This document shows, in pieces, positions 30,946-39,985 of a stretch of 64,000 nt of DNA. This DNA is from Thalassotalea atypica (lineage in GTDB: Bacteria; Pseudomonadota; Gammaproteobacteria; Enterobacterales; Alteromonadaceae). Every line of letters begins with the position of its first letter. The first letter of the stretch is position 1. Below the pieces are notes generated by a model. That model saw only the letters and a list, made by a program, of their open reading frames with translations, searched no databases and was not told where the DNA came from. The translations under genes were made by a program, and so were the position numbers. Location: positions 1,736,001-1,800,000 of the forward strand of contig NZ_AP027364.1 in the NCBI RefSeq assembly GCF_030295975.1, in the 5' to 3' direction.

Positions 30946-31518
30946 TTAATCGTAGCGTACTTTGTATCTTTCCTGCACAAAATTATTAGGGTAAGCAATG
31001 GCTGAGGCGTGCTCTAGTTTGATGTCTTGAGTTGTTTCTTCATTGCCAGTGAATAATGGAATGCCTTTGCCCAATAATATAGGAGCGCGCGTCAGAACAA
31101 GTTGATTGACTAATCTTAAATCAATAAAGCTTTGAATCGTTTGGCCGCCATCAATATAGCCATGCTGAAAGTTCTCGTTGTTGAGCTTGGCAATTAAATC
31201 TTCAATACCACCTGACCATAAAGTCATTTTGCTGGTGACATTTTCAGGCAACGTTTTTAATGTTCGACTTAACACGAAAATAGGGAGGTCGCCATAAGGC
31301 CATTGATCTGGTGATAGGTTGAATTGAGATAAAATTTCCATGGTGTTGCGACCCATGATCATGCAATCAACGCTTTTGATGAAAGCGTTAAAACCCATAT
31401 CGGCATGCTCGCCCATGTCTGCATCTTTATTGCCTGCGTTGTCTAGCCAGTCAATACTGCCGTCTTCGCGGGCGATAAAACCATCAACGCTGGTGGCGAT
31501 AAATACGGAGTATTTCAT
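30946..31518 (-). CDS. Dihydrofolate-reductase-like (RibD C-terminal) reductase
   Basis: 190 residues with the RibD-C/DHFR fold: FIATSVDGFIAREDGSIDWL at the N-terminus, MIMGRNTMEIL at ~53-63, LPIFVLSRT and YIDGGQTIQSFI. Stand-alone proteins of this family are NADPH-dependent reductases of uncertain substrate, not true folate enzymes. The gene lies in a run of small accessory genes; ATG 31518 is preceded by GAGGATGC. Confidence 0.85.
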   Translation of the reverse strand: MKYSVFIATSVDGFIAREDGSIDWLDNAGNKDADMGEHADMGFNAFIKSVDCMIMGRNTMEILSQFNLSPDQWPYGDLPIFVLSRTLKTLPENVTSKMTLWSGGIEDLIAKLNNENFQHGYIDGGQTIQSFIDLRLVNQLVLTRAPILLGKGIPLFTGNEETTQDIKLEHASAIAYPNNFVQERYKVRYD

Positions 31519-31568
31519 AAGTGCATCCTCTAGTGATGGAAGAAAAAAAATAGTGACTTATTTTACTA

Positions 31569-31811
31569 CTATCTCGGTGATGATGGCTGATTTTTAATGA
31601 CAAGTTGCACCAGCTTTTGCACTATAGGGGCGACGACATTTATGGTTGGAAAGGCAACGATAAAGGCAAATCCCCACGATTTAAGCCACGCCTGAAATAA
31701 TCCGTCAACTAGACCAATGTTAAACGTGGTCACCACCAATGACATGATGCATGACATCATGAGTGCCATGAAAAATGAAAAAACAAGTTTAGTATACTTT
31801 TGAGGTATCAC
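31569..31811 (-). CDS. DUF2798 small membrane protein
   Basis: 80 residues with two membrane helices (~9-29 and ~40-60) and the family-typical FSFFMALMMSCIMSLVVT and WGFAFIVAFPTINVVAPIV. DUF2798 proteins have no known function. It starts 9 bp after the stop of the GNAT gene encoded upstream on the same strand, so the two form one unit. Confidence 0.75.
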   Translation of the reverse strand: MIPQKYTKLVFSFFMALMMSCIMSLVVTTFNIGLVDGLFQAWLKSWGFAFIVAFPTINVVAPIVQKLVQLVIKNQPSSPR

Positions 31812-31820
31812 GAAGTCTCC

Positions 31821-32234
31821 TTAAAGCTCTTTGACCATAAAATATTTACAACCGGTCTCTGGGTAATTTTCTTGCACCCATTGGGTCACGTAGCCGTGTT
31901 TTAGATAAAACGGCATGGCTTGAAAGTTTAGTGTATCGAGTAGGCATTTTTTACAACCTCTTTCTTTTCCTGCTTGTTCAATAGCTTGTAACACTTCGCT
32001 ACCCTTGTCTTTACCGCGTAGCTCGCTACTGACCCATAAGGTACTTAACAACAACCAATTGCCGAATGTACGTGCATAGGCGCCTGCAACCACATCTCCT
32101 AGGTCATTCCTTATTTGTACCGCCAGAGGTAATCGTTCGCTGACTTCCCAATTAGCCCAGTTAAATTCGGCGATCTTCCCATCGAGAAAGTCAATCAATG
32201 CTTGGTCAGGGTTATCGAGTATTTCTATGTTCAT
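31821..32234 (-). CDS. GNAT-family N-acetyltransferase
   Basis: 137 residues; the acetyl-CoA-binding region is WVSSELRGKDKGSEVLQAIE (~68-87) and the end FYLKHGYVTQWVQENYP is typical of this GNAT subgroup. The target is unknown. It is 9 bp before the DUF2798 gene and 50 bp after the next GNAT gene. Confidence 0.85.
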   Translation of the reverse strand: MNIEILDNPDQALIDFLDGKIAEFNWANWEVSERLPLAVQIRNDLGDVVAGAYARTFGNWLLLSTLWVSSELRGKDKGSEVLQAIEQAGKERGCKKCLLDTLNFQAMPFYLKHGYVTQWVQENYPETGCKYFMVKEL

Positions 32235-32283
32235 GCAGTGTTCTTTTATTGTTTGTAGATTGATGTTTAAACTTTTTGCTTTA

Positions 32284-32742
32284 TTACTTAATATCCATGC
32301 GCATTTTAACTAAGGTCTTGCTGAAGCCTATTTTTTCATAGGCGCGTACCGCCGGCTCGTTTTTGTCAAACACGTCTAAACGAATTTCAACCATTCCTTT
32401 GCTTTTACTCCATTCAATTAGGTCATCTATGATTAATTTATTGATGCCTTTTCTGCGGTGGTTTGGGTCAACAAACATGAAACCAAGGTATGAAAATTTC
32501 GCATGTATTTCAAATGGCTTTGAGTTCATGATCAGGGCATAACCAGAGCCAACCAATATACCGTTTTCCTCCGCAACTAATAACAAGGAATCATCGCCAG
32601 TGATCAGTTTTTCAAGGTTGTAGTATGTGACATGATCTGGTTTGATGCTGACATCAAACGGGCGTTCTGCGGCTATTACGCCTTGTTCAAAGTCGAGCAG
32701 GGTGTCGATATCACTTAACATTGCAGGTCTAGTGCTGATCAT
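32284..32742 (-). CDS. GNAT-family N-acetyltransferase
   Basis: 152 residues; core strand LGFMFVDPNHRRKGINKLII (R-x-x-G-x-x, ~84-103) and C-terminal DVFDKNEPAVRAYEKIGF, both classic GNAT. It is a different subgroup from the adjacent GNAT, so this is not a recent duplication. Target unknown. Confidence 0.87.
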   Translation of the reverse strand: MISTRPAMLSDIDTLLDFEQGVIAAERPFDVSIKPDHVTYYNLEKLITGDDSLLLVAEENGILVGSGYALIMNSKPFEIHAKFSYLGFMFVDPNHRRKGINKLIIDDLIEWSKSKGMVEIRLDVFDKNEPAVRAYEKIGFSKTLVKMRMDIK

Positions 32743-32822
32743 CTTTTATGTATTATTCCATCAAATAGCAGTTCAACTAATTGTATCACTTTGAACGATT
32801 AAAAAACTAAGTTCGATTGGTT

Positions 32823-33542
32823 TTAGCTAATGCCATTTGCACGAATATTGTTAACATTCCTGTTCATTAAGTGTCGAAGCACATAGCGAAATAGAAGTTT
32901 TTTAACACCTGATAAATTGCTGCCATGAGTCTCGTAAAACCCGTCGGGTTGTGTGTACACACCAAAATCATCCGCGATGCCTTCGCTTTGAATGTAGGTG
33001 TCTTTTCCTTGCCAGTCTATATCTGGTGTGGCTAAACATTTAGTGGCAATGCCATAGCCTGAGAACTGCTGACATTGGTCGGCAAAGCTACTTTGTACTT
33101 GGGTTAAAAAGGGCTTGTCGATGATATAACCTTCAAGATTTATCCAGCGATAGTCGAGGTAGACTTCAACCCAACTGTGAATGATGCGTTTGGGAGCAAA
33201 AAAGATAAGGTAATGTGGAATAGCGCCACGTTGTAATTCGTTGTATATAGTAAAACCATGAAAGCGCGTCGCGATACCAACAGCTCTTAATAGTGCCATT
33301 AATAAGGTGCCTTTAGTATTGCACTGTCCGTAACCGTCGCTAAGGACTTGGCTGGCGGATAAGCGATCATCAAAGCTATAGCCAAAGCATATCTCATCAC
33401 GCACAAAATGATATATTGCCCCTACAGCGTCATAAGGAGCGAGCTCTCGCCACTTTTTTTGTTCGATGAGGGTTTGAATTTTAGGGTGATTAAAATCAAG
33501 AATTTTTGTTGCTTGTAAAAAGTCATTTGATACTTGGTTCAT
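32823..33542 (-). CDS. Transglutaminase-like domain protein
   Basis: 239 residues with a papain-like transglutaminase core. The catalytic Cys is in DGYGQCNTKGTLL (~70-82) and the His in IHSWVEVYLDYRWINL. Where the family often has Asp (W-x-x-L-D) this protein has Glu (WINLEGY), which may keep or change activity. Proteins of this kind act as proteases, amidases or peptide-crosslinking enzymes. No signal peptide is visible, so it is probably cytoplasmic. Confidence 0.75.
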   Translation of the reverse strand: MNQVSNDFLQATKILDFNHPKIQTLIEQKKWRELAPYDAVGAIYHFVRDEICFGYSFDDRLSASQVLSDGYGQCNTKGTLLMALLRAVGIATRFHGFTIYNELQRGAIPHYLIFFAPKRIIHSWVEVYLDYRWINLEGYIIDKPFLTQVQSSFADQCQQFSGYGIATKCLATPDIDWQGKDTYIQSEGIADDFGVYTQPDGFYETHGSNLSGVKKLLFRYVLRHLMNRNVNNIRANGIS

Positions 33543-33573
33543 AAAGTGTTCCTATATTTTAGCTGTCAAATAT

Positions 33574-33756
33574 TTATTTTTTCTGCTGGGTTTTAACGGC
33601 GAACGACAACAAAGAGAGGCCGGATAACAACGCGATTGGATGAATAATAAGCCCATGAAATATGGATAGCTCAGCGATACTGCCATGTACCAAAACGGAT
33701 GATACGATTGCCAATGCAATGAAGATGAAAAATGAACGATATAATGTTTGCATAAT
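33574..33756 (-). CDS. Small two-helix membrane protein, unknown
   Basis: About 60 residues: two hydrophobic segments (~4-22 SFFIFIALAIVSSVLVHG and ~30-50 IIHPIALLSGLSLLSFAV) and a basic tail. The longer frame starting at 33804 adds 16 polar residues without a ribosome site, so I take ATG 33756. It is 31 bp upstream of the transglutaminase-like gene and may be co-transcribed. Confidence 0.5.
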   Translation of the reverse strand: MMQTLYRSFFIFIALAIVSSVLVHGSIAELSIFHGLIIHPIALLSGLSLLSFAVKTQQKK

Positions 33757-33918
33757 GGTTTCTTTATCGAGTTCGTAAAAGGTTATGGCAGGCTGCATAC
33801 GCAATCAGAGCCAACAATATGTACAAATATTAAATAATTGATTTACAGGAAACTTGAATAAACTGGCTAACTTTGGCTAAATCTAGCCGAATTTTTTGTT
33901 AAAGCGATTTATTGCGCG

Positions 33919-34704
33919 CTATCTAGCTGCAAAAAGTGACGAGGCTTGCCTGATGGTCATACCGAAATTTTTTTTAAACGTGCGGCTTAAATGGGCACTG
34001 TCTGAAAATCCTGCAAGGTGAGCGGCCTCTGTTGCCGAGCTTTTGTTAATTAAAGCCTGGATGGCGCACATCATGCGTCGCCATAATAAGTAAGGGCGCC
34101 AAGCTATACCAAGCTCTTGACTAAATAAATGGAGAAAACGACTTTCCGACAGAGCCAATTGCTCAGCCACTTCTGAAGCCCGCCAATGCGTTGGTTTAAT
34201 ACAGTCACCTTGTAAGCATAGATCGAGATCGGCAATTAGCTCCTGTACTCTCTTATCTTGCACCGTAGTTTTAAGAGCAAATATTGAATGCTGCAATGAT
34301 AAGGCATCAAATAAAGGGGCTAACTGTATTGCTACATCACTGATTTTAGTCGGCACTAATTCGGTATGGTTAGTTAGTGGAATTCGGCTAACGGATTGTC
34401 CTGCTAATTTACTTGTTAAGGCTTGCCCTAGTTCACACATAGGCTCCACCAGCAAAATCCAACCAGCAGACAGTTGTAATTGATGCTCTACGTTTGAGTC
34501 TATTATAGTGAGCGTTGAAGTGGCTTTGCTATTTAACTTACACAAAGCGTCGTTATTGGGCCAAATCACTTGTATTGCATGGTGATTGTGCGGCGCCGCA
34601 TCGAGGCTTGAGCCGTAAATAATCACCACCCCTGGCTGAACCCAAACCGTTGGTTTAATCACCATTCCCTCCATTTTACCCCAATCAAGCATATATGTTG
34701 TCAT
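33919..34704 (-). CDS. AraC-family transcriptional regulator
   Basis: 261 residues. The N-terminal cupin-like sensing region is degenerate; the C-terminal ~100 residues hold two helix-turn-helix units (ASEVAEQLALSESRFLHLFSQELG and EAAHLAGFSDSAHLSRTFKKNFG). It is divergent from the sensor-like gene at 34872 with ~165 bp between, a normal place for a target promoter. The inducer is unknown. Confidence 0.9.
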   Translation of the reverse strand: MTTYMLDWGKMEGMVIKPTVWVQPGVVIIYGSSLDAAPHNHHAIQVIWPNNDALCKLNSKATSTLTIIDSNVEHQLQLSAGWILLVEPMCELGQALTSKLAGQSVSRIPLTNHTELVPTKISDVAIQLAPLFDALSLQHSIFALKTTVQDKRVQELIADLDLCLQGDCIKPTHWRASEVAEQLALSESRFLHLFSQELGIAWRPYLLWRRMMCAIQALINKSSATEAAHLAGFSDSAHLSRTFKKNFGMTIRQASSLFAAR

Positions 34705-34871
34705 AAGTCATTCATGTTGGCTAGCTTCGCTAAAATTTGTGCAAAGGGCACTGACGAAAAGAACTTGAGCTGAGAACAACTAGCTAACGCATTAATAAAT
34801 AGATTGATTTAAAGAGTGTAAAACGTAATATGTAACCAAATGTGTTGTTAAAATGTTGTAAGAGGATTGTT

Positions 34872-36641
34872 ATGAAAGGGAAGTTTGCGCAATTAAAGTC
34901 TCGCTTTGTGATGTTCGTTGTCAGTGTAGCCTTGGTTGTTGGTGGTCAAACTTGGGCACAATCTAGTGCCATTGATTATGAAAAAGCCGTATTGGTGAGT
35001 AAGTTCGCTAAGTACATTATTTGGTCCGCTGAAGCCGTACAACCTCAGTTTGTCATTGGTGTTTATGACGACGTTGAAAAATATCAATACTTTAGTGAAT
35101 TCTTTGCTAATAAAGGCGTAAAGGGAAAAGACATATCTGTACGCTTGGTTAAAACCTCTAATGAAGCGAAAGATGTTCGTATTTTATATGTGTCTTCACC
35201 CAATAAACGAAGAGCGTTAAAACTAACGAATAAAATCACTAATGATTCAAATGTGCTAGTGGTAACCGAAGGTATTAAAGACGTTTCAAAAACCATGATT
35301 GATCTTTCTTACAACGAAAAAACAACTAAAATTGGCTTTAGCGTTATTGAAGACAATATTGCTAAGGGCAATCTGACTTTGCCAGAGCTGTCACTTTTCA
35401 CCTCAAATAATGATGATGTATTGTCGGTTAGTCCTACCTTTTTGAAAAAGAACAAGCAAGCAAAGCAGTTGTTAGCACTGCAAAACGAATTAGCTAAACA
35501 AAAGGCGTCAGTGGCTCAACTCAATGAAAAATTGAAAATAACTACTGAAAAGTCAAAGCAGCAATCTTTAGCATTGCAGAAAGAGTCTGAGCGTTTAAAG
35601 GCAGTACAGCAGAAAATCGAAAAGCAAAGTGAAGACATCAAAACTAAAGATGAAACACTACAACGTTTGGAAGAGCGGCTTGAGGGTCAAGAATCTCAAC
35701 TAAGCATGAGCAAAGGTGATTTACAGCTAGCGGCTGAAGAAAAAGTTAAAGAGCAAGAACAAACGCTTATGGAGCTTACCGACGAGTTGAGCAAACAAAA
35801 ACAAATAGTGAACAACAACGCGGCGAAACTAAAAGCAATGACCGATGAAAATAAAAGCCTTAGTATTTTTCAACTCTTGTTTTATGTCTGTGTCGTTATT
35901 GCTTTAGCGTCTCTATTTGCTGTATTTGCCATGCGAAAAAAGGCAAACAAGGATGAAACGCAACCTTCACTGTTGTCAGTCAGAGAAAATCAATTAGTTA
36001 AATCAGAAAACTTAGCGGCCATTGGTTACATTGCTACGGACGTAACGTATGCGGTTAACGTGTCGTTAGATGAGTTGCATGAGCAATTAGAGTCAAGTGG
36101 TGATAGTGCTAAAGCTAGCTCGCTTAAGTCTGCTGTAACCCTATTAGATAATTTTAATACCATCGCCGCAGACCAAGACGACACTGACGTTCAGCAATTT
36201 GATTTAATTGCATACATTCAAAAAATGATGATGCTTTATCAATTTGAGTTTGAGCAAAGCAGCACTGCATATAATTATACTGGCGAAAATGCTTTAACGA
36301 TTAGATCAGTACCTAGCTATATTGCACTGGTATTAATGAGTGTGGTTAATAATGCGTTGAAGCACGGTTTTGACAATAAAGGCCATGGTAAATTAACGTT
36401 AAACGTTGAAAAAGGAGTGAAAGGCGGTGCTAAAATTACCGTGGCTGATGACGGTAAAGGGATGAGTAAAGAGGTGTTGGCTCAAGTGTTTACACCATTT
36501 TTTACTACTGCAAGTGACCGTGGATACGTTGGTGCAGGTATGAGCACTAGTTATGAACTGATCAAAGAAAAATTATCAGGCAATATTGAGATTGAAAGTG
36601 AGGAAGGAAAGGGCACTAAGGTAACAATTACCTTGCCATAA
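34872..36641 (+). CDS. YfiR-like periplasmic domain / HATPase signalling protein with tyrosine at the histidine site
   Basis: 589 residues. A signal peptide (to QTWAQS) is followed by a YfiR-like (DUF4154) domain at ~40-175, with DYEKAVLVSKFAKYIIW. A long coiled coil (~185-325), one membrane segment (FQLLFYVCVVIALASLFAVF), a dimerisation region and an intact HATPase_c domain (NALKHG, ADDGKGMS, GAGMSTSYEL) complete it. In the dimerisation helix, where kinases read V-A-H-E-I-N, this protein reads V-T-Y-A-V-N with Tyr393. Autophosphorylation on His is therefore unlikely. ATG 34872 follows AGAGGA. Confidence 0.8.
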   Translation: MKGKFAQLKSRFVMFVVSVALVVGGQTWAQSSAIDYEKAVLVSKFAKYIIWSAEAVQPQFVIGVYDDVEKYQYFSEFFANKGVKGKDISVRLVKTSNEAKDVRILYVSSPNKRRALKLTNKITNDSNVLVVTEGIKDVSKTMIDLSYNEKTTKIGFSVIEDNIAKGNLTLPELSLFTSNNDDVLSVSPTFLKKNKQAKQLLALQNELAKQKASVAQLNEKLKITTEKSKQQSLALQKESERLKAVQQKIEKQSEDIKTKDETLQRLEERLEGQESQLSMSKGDLQLAAEEKVKEQEQTLMELTDELSKQKQIVNNNAAKLKAMTDENKSLSIFQLLFYVCVVIALASLFAVFAMRKKANKDETQPSLLSVRENQLVKSENLAAIGYIATDVTYAVNVSLDELHEQLESSGDSAKASSLKSAVTLLDNFNTIAADQDDTDVQQFDLIAYIQKMMMLYQFEFEQSSTAYNYTGENALTIRSVPSYIALVLMSVVNNALKHGFDNKGHGKLTLNVEKGVKGGAKITVADDGKGMSKEVLAQVFTPFFTTASDRGYVGAGMSTSYELIKEKLSGNIEIESEEGKGTKVTITLP

Positions 36642-36660
36642 ATTCCTTGGCTATATCAAC

Positions 36661-36695
36661 AACCCTAAGTTCAATTGTTGAGTTTAGGGTTGTTT
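36661..36695 (+). terminator. Weak terminator after the YfiR-like/HATPase gene
   Basis: Stem AACCCTAA/TTAGGGTT with a long loop, followed by GTTT. This is the last clear core-genome signal before the decayed integron zone. Confidence 0.45.
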
Positions 36696-36713
36696 AAGTC
36701 CAGAAAAACTGAC

Positions 36714-36822
36714 TTAATCGTAACCACCCTCACCGCAACTATCACAGTCTCCAGCAGTGTAATGCCAAGACTCAGCAATAATACCTAGAGTGGCTATCCA
36801 AGATTTCGATGTGTCTTCGCTT
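36714..36822 (-). pseudogene. 3' fragment of an unknown protein gene
   Basis: A 35-codon open stretch on the minus strand has no start codon and ends DCDSCGEGGYD-stop. The composition (SWIATLGIIAESWHYT, then a Cys/Gly tail) looks like a real protein end rather than chance. It lies at the inner border between core genome and decayed integron and is probably a truncated cassette gene. Confidence 0.3.
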
Positions 36823-36860
36823 TAATATTTGCTCTACAGCAATAAAAAATCATATAACCT

Positions 36861-37376
36861 TTAAAACGTCACTTGGTAAACATCAATTTTGAAACCACGG
36901 AAATTTGACGACTTAATCAATTCAAAGCCTGTTCTATTTGCCACGTTAACAGAGCCAATATTTTCTGGTTCAATGAGCGCATGCACAGCTTTTAATTTTA
37001 ATGTGTTTTTTGCATAACCTAATAAAGCCCGTGTTGTTTCAATAGCATAGCCCTTACCTTGTTGATGAATCGCCAGTCGATAATTAATGTGAATTATTTT
37101 TTTTGAATCTAACTCATCTTCGTTTAGGCCACAAATGCCAACAAACGCTGTATTAGTTGATTCATAAATCGCCCAGCGTCCATACTGTTTTTGCTCATAT
37201 TGCTTCTGGCAGTTGTTAATATACGCCTTGATTTGTTCTTTCGAATGCACCCCTACAGTTGAGTATTTCATTACGATTGGGTCGGCTAATACTTTTGATA
37301 ATGCATTTGCATCTTTATGAGTTATTTTGCGAATACACAGTCTATTTGTTTTGATTCCGTTCAATATGAACTCCAT
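36861..37376 (-). CDS. GNAT-family N-acetyltransferase (RimJ/RimL-like)
   Basis: 171 residues; N-terminal TNRLCIRKITHKDANAL, the acetyl-CoA site YRLAIHQQGKGYAIETTRAL (~97-116) and C-terminal NIGSVNVANRTGFE are those of the RimJ/RimL-type GNAT_3 family, which acetylates protein N-termini, small molecules or antibiotics. It is probably an old cassette gene, as an eroded attC-like stretch lies just upstream. The target is unknown. Confidence 0.85.
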   Translation of the reverse strand: MEFILNGIKTNRLCIRKITHKDANALSKVLADPIVMKYSTVGVHSKEQIKAYINNCQKQYEQKQYGRWAIYESTNTAFVGICGLNEDELDSKKIIHINYRLAIHQQGKGYAIETTRALLGYAKNTLKLKAVHALIEPENIGSVNVANRTGFELIKSSNFRGFKIDVYQVTF

Positions 37377-37399
37377 CAGTTAAATTCATCAATAGCCAA

Positions 37400-37469
37400 T
37401 AAGCGCTAGCTGGCGAAAATGTGAAACGGCACAGGGCTATATCAGTACCGTTATTCAGTGTTTATTATG
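37400..37469 (-). repeat. Possible eroded attC remnant
   Basis: The string GCTGGCGAAAATGTGAAACGG resembles, in shortened form, the GTTGGCTAAAATGTTGAACGG segment of intact sites further right. The inverted arms are no longer complementary. Confidence 0.25.
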
Positions 37470-37515
37470 TTTTATCGGCGCAAAATCTAATGTCGTTTTT
37501 AAGCCACAGTGCGGG

Positions 37516-38739
37516 CTACTTCATTTCCCAAATTTGCCACATAGGTAGTTGTTGTTTATCTGCAAGCTGCATCGCCGTTGTTTGATAGTGTTCTGCTTTT
37601 TTAGAGTGTTCTAGCCCAGCCATTGCTTTGCTGTATTGATGATGCCACAGGGCATTATTTTTCCCTTGTACTGCCACTTTGTCTAATATCGTTTGGGCTT
37701 CTTGAAAGCGTTTTTTTGCATTGAACCCTTTTGCTAAATAGTTAGTGACACTGAGTAGAGAGCTAGGAAAGTCTTTTTCTACAGCAGCAAGCAATGCATC
37801 TACCTTATCGATTTGTTTGGAAGAAAAAACATATCGAGCAAGTTTATAGGCCTGTAACCACTCGATTCTAAAACCATTATAGTGCTGTTGTTTTTGCTTA
37901 AATGTCGCGAGTACATCGTCAATGTCTTTGTGTTCCGCTAAGGCGTACCCGTCTTCGTAGAAGTCTTTGAATAGGAAAGTCAGTGCGTCGACAATAGCGG
38001 GTAGCGAAGTACTGAAGTGATTTTCATCAGGGTAAGCTTTAAATTGTAATGGCCAGTTTTCTATATTCAAAGCCTGCAGTTTTTCTAATACCTTTTTAAC
38101 ACCCATGCCTTGCTCGTTAGCAACCGATAGAAATAATGGTGCAGGTTGTTTGCCTTGTTTTAATTGTGCACCAATGTATTGGCTAATATTGTCTGCAGCG
38201 GCGTAGTCGTCTACCCAGTAACTCGGACTCATGGCTAAAAAGGCATTAAAAGGCGTGTCTGCTTGGATCATGGTGTACGTGGTAAATAAACCGCCTAGTG
38301 AATAGCCTGACATAATGCGATTGTCGTTTGTGCGATATGCTTGATCAATAATAGGAACTAATTCAGTTGCTATGTACTGGTGAAATGATTTAGCGCCGCC
38401 AAAGTCGTGCTCTCCTTCAACCTGCCAAGTGGTGTGATAGATATAGTCAGCATTACCTTGGTTAGCGACACCAACAACAATCATTGGTGGGATTTTACCC
38501 ATGCGAGCTAAATTCTTTGCTACTGCAGAAACATGCTGAAATTGAAAATCGCTGTCAATGACATAAAGTGTTGGATAGGTAAGATCATTATCGTGATAGT
38601 TTTCAGGTACATCGACCATAAAGCGACGTTCCTGATTGAGAATTTTTGATTGGTGGCTGTCAACATAGCCGCTAATAATAGGTTGTTGTGCACTGACGTT
38701 AAACGTGAGTAAAAATAAGATTAGCATCAAACGAAACAT
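37516..38739 (-). CDS. Exported esterase D / enterochelin-esterase-like alpha/beta hydrolase
   Basis: 407 residues. A signal peptide (MFRLMLILFLLTFNVSA) is followed by an alpha/beta-hydrolase domain (~20-260) with nucleophile elbow MSGYSLGGLFT and likely catalytic His in DENHFS. A C-terminal helical TPR-like region (~285-400) has pairs such as YLAKGFNAKKRFQEAQTILDKV. Relatives hydrolyse siderophore or other esters in the periplasm. Whether it was an integron cassette is unclear, since both flanks are eroded. Confidence 0.78.
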   Translation of the reverse strand: MFRLMLILFLLTFNVSAQQPIISGYVDSHQSKILNQERRFMVDVPENYHDNDLTYPTLYVIDSDFQFQHVSAVAKNLARMGKIPPMIVVGVANQGNADYIYHTTWQVEGEHDFGGAKSFHQYIATELVPIIDQAYRTNDNRIMSGYSLGGLFTTYTMIQADTPFNAFLAMSPSYWVDDYAAADNISQYIGAQLKQGKQPAPLFLSVANEQGMGVKKVLEKLQALNIENWPLQFKAYPDENHFSTSLPAIVDALTFLFKDFYEDGYALAEHKDIDDVLATFKQKQQHYNGFRIEWLQAYKLARYVFSSKQIDKVDALLAAVEKDFPSSLLSVTNYLAKGFNAKKRFQEAQTILDKVAVQGKNNALWHHQYSKAMAGLEHSKKAEHYQTTAMQLADKQQLPMWQIWEMK

Positions 38740-38782
38740 TATTTATTCCCTTTTCTTATTGTATTATTTTGGTCGTTAAGTT

Positions 38783-38817
38783 TTAGAAGGACGGCTTTTG
38801 ATTGGCCTTCAAAGTCA
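38783..38817. repeat. 9-bp inverted repeat between hydrolase and VOC gene
   Basis: GGCTTTTGA and TCAAAAGCC form a perfect stem with a ~14-base loop. It is followed by GACTTGCGTGTTATG, similar to the outer end of attC sites, so it may be a divergent attC. Confidence 0.35.
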
Positions 38818-38850
38818 AAAGCCAACGCCTCTCTTTTTGTGACTTGCGTG

Positions 38851-39361
38851 TTATGAATTTAAGCTTTCAATGAGTTCTATTTCTTCTCCGTCAGGGCCCG
38901 CATAAAATGCCACTTTGTTTATCACTTTTGTGGATTCTAGAAAGCGCACTGTAAAGGGTCCACGTAAAATATCAAGCCCATGACTTTCCATGTGCTCTAT
39001 TGCCATAGCCAGATTGTCAACGCGTAGCGCAAAGTGAGCAATACAGCCTCTACCTTTTGTCTGATACATAGCAAAGGGAAATAATTCGATATACGTGCCA
39101 TTGCCAACATCAAGTTTAATGTTTCCTTTGTTATAGCCTAAATCGCTATTAACACTGAAGCCAAATATATCTGTATAAAATAATACAGATTTCTTAATAG
39201 AGTTACAGCTTATGGCTACGTGGCATAAGTCCTTTTTACCTAAATCCTTTTTTACTCTATCACTAAGAGGTTGGAAAGGCTGATACTTGCACCTAAGAAG
39301 TGAAACACTGAGGATTACTACAATCCCGAGAAATCCTATGCGTGATTTGTGTTTTACTCAC
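38851..39361 (-). pseudogene. VOC (glyoxalase-fold) protein, reading frame broken at its start
   Basis: A clear VOC-fold frame runs from ~39357 to 38851 (CHVAISCNSIKKSVLFYTDI, YIELFPFAMYQ, HFALRVDNLAMAIEHME, FYAGPDGEEIELIES). It is preceded by a hydrophobic lipoprotein-like leader (GIVVILSVSLLRC). No ATG/GTG/TTG starts this frame. The GTG at 39361, overlapping the stop of the upstream gene, is one base out of frame at a run of four A. One base fewer there would join start and leader. Only a 72-residue remainder (ATG 39069) could otherwise be translated. It is a frameshifted gene or a sequencing error. Confidence 0.65.
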
Positions 39362-39821
39362 CAAGCCACTTGAATCGTGCTTCTTTCTCTAATTTATCAA
39401 ACTCAGCTGCTGTTATTTTTCCATTGGCCAAATCATCTTTCGCAGGCCATACGATTTTCTGGTACTCGTATTCTATTGCGGCAAGAATATAACCCAGCTT
39501 TCGCTCCTTTATTTTCCCTTCATGAAAGAGCGACATTGCCAGTTTTTTATTCCAAGGTGCACCGTCTGGAGTCTCTGGAAGTGTAAAATCTAACGTGAGT
39601 AACCTCTTGTCTGATATCGTGAAACCTTTCTCAATGGAATCCTTAGCACACTCGTATAACATATAATCGATAGAGTCTTGTAGGCCATATAAATGCCAAT
39701 CAAAGCCAGCAATGCAGCCGCCAACAATATTTCCATCTTTATCATTAATATTTATTGCTCTTTCAGCGCAACCTGAAAGAAATGAGGATAAGAACACTAT
39801 TTTTAACAAATTCTGAAACAT
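39354..39821 (-). CDS. Putative lipoprotein with short C-terminal domain, unknown
   Basis: 155 residues. A signal peptide with lipobox LSGC (Cys ~18) is followed by a domain rich in acidic/aromatic residues and a C-terminal amphipathic tail (LANGKITAAEFDKLEKEA) like the SHOCT oligomerisation tail. Function unknown. Its stop overlaps the probable GTG start of the VOC gene, which suggests translational coupling before that gene broke. Confidence 0.6.
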   Translation of the reverse strand: MFQNLLKIVFLSSFLSGCAERAININDKDGNIVGGCIAGFDWHLYGLQDSIDYMLYECAKDSIEKGFTISDKRLLTLDFTLPETPDGAPWNKKLAMSLFHEGKIKERKLGYILAAIEYEYQKIVWPAKDDLANGKITAAEFDKLEKEARFKWLGE

Positions 39822-39846
39822 CTACTCACTCTATTAAACATGTCAT

Positions 39847-39915
39847 GCCTGCCTATTAGGTATCATAATTTGCCAAAGCTGTGAATCGAAGTGAAAACCC
39901 TCGGTCATTTGCATA
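39847..39915 (-). repeat. Eroded attC remnant
   Basis: GCCTATTAGG, then AATTTGCCAAA and GAATCGAAGTGAAAA follow the order of elements in intact attC sites, but the right arm and TTGTTA end are lost. Confidence 0.35.
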
Positions 39916-39985
39916 TATGTTTATACCCTTCTTCCGGTAGACAAAAAATGAGCCCAGTCATTACGATGTCTTTTCTTACTGTCAT

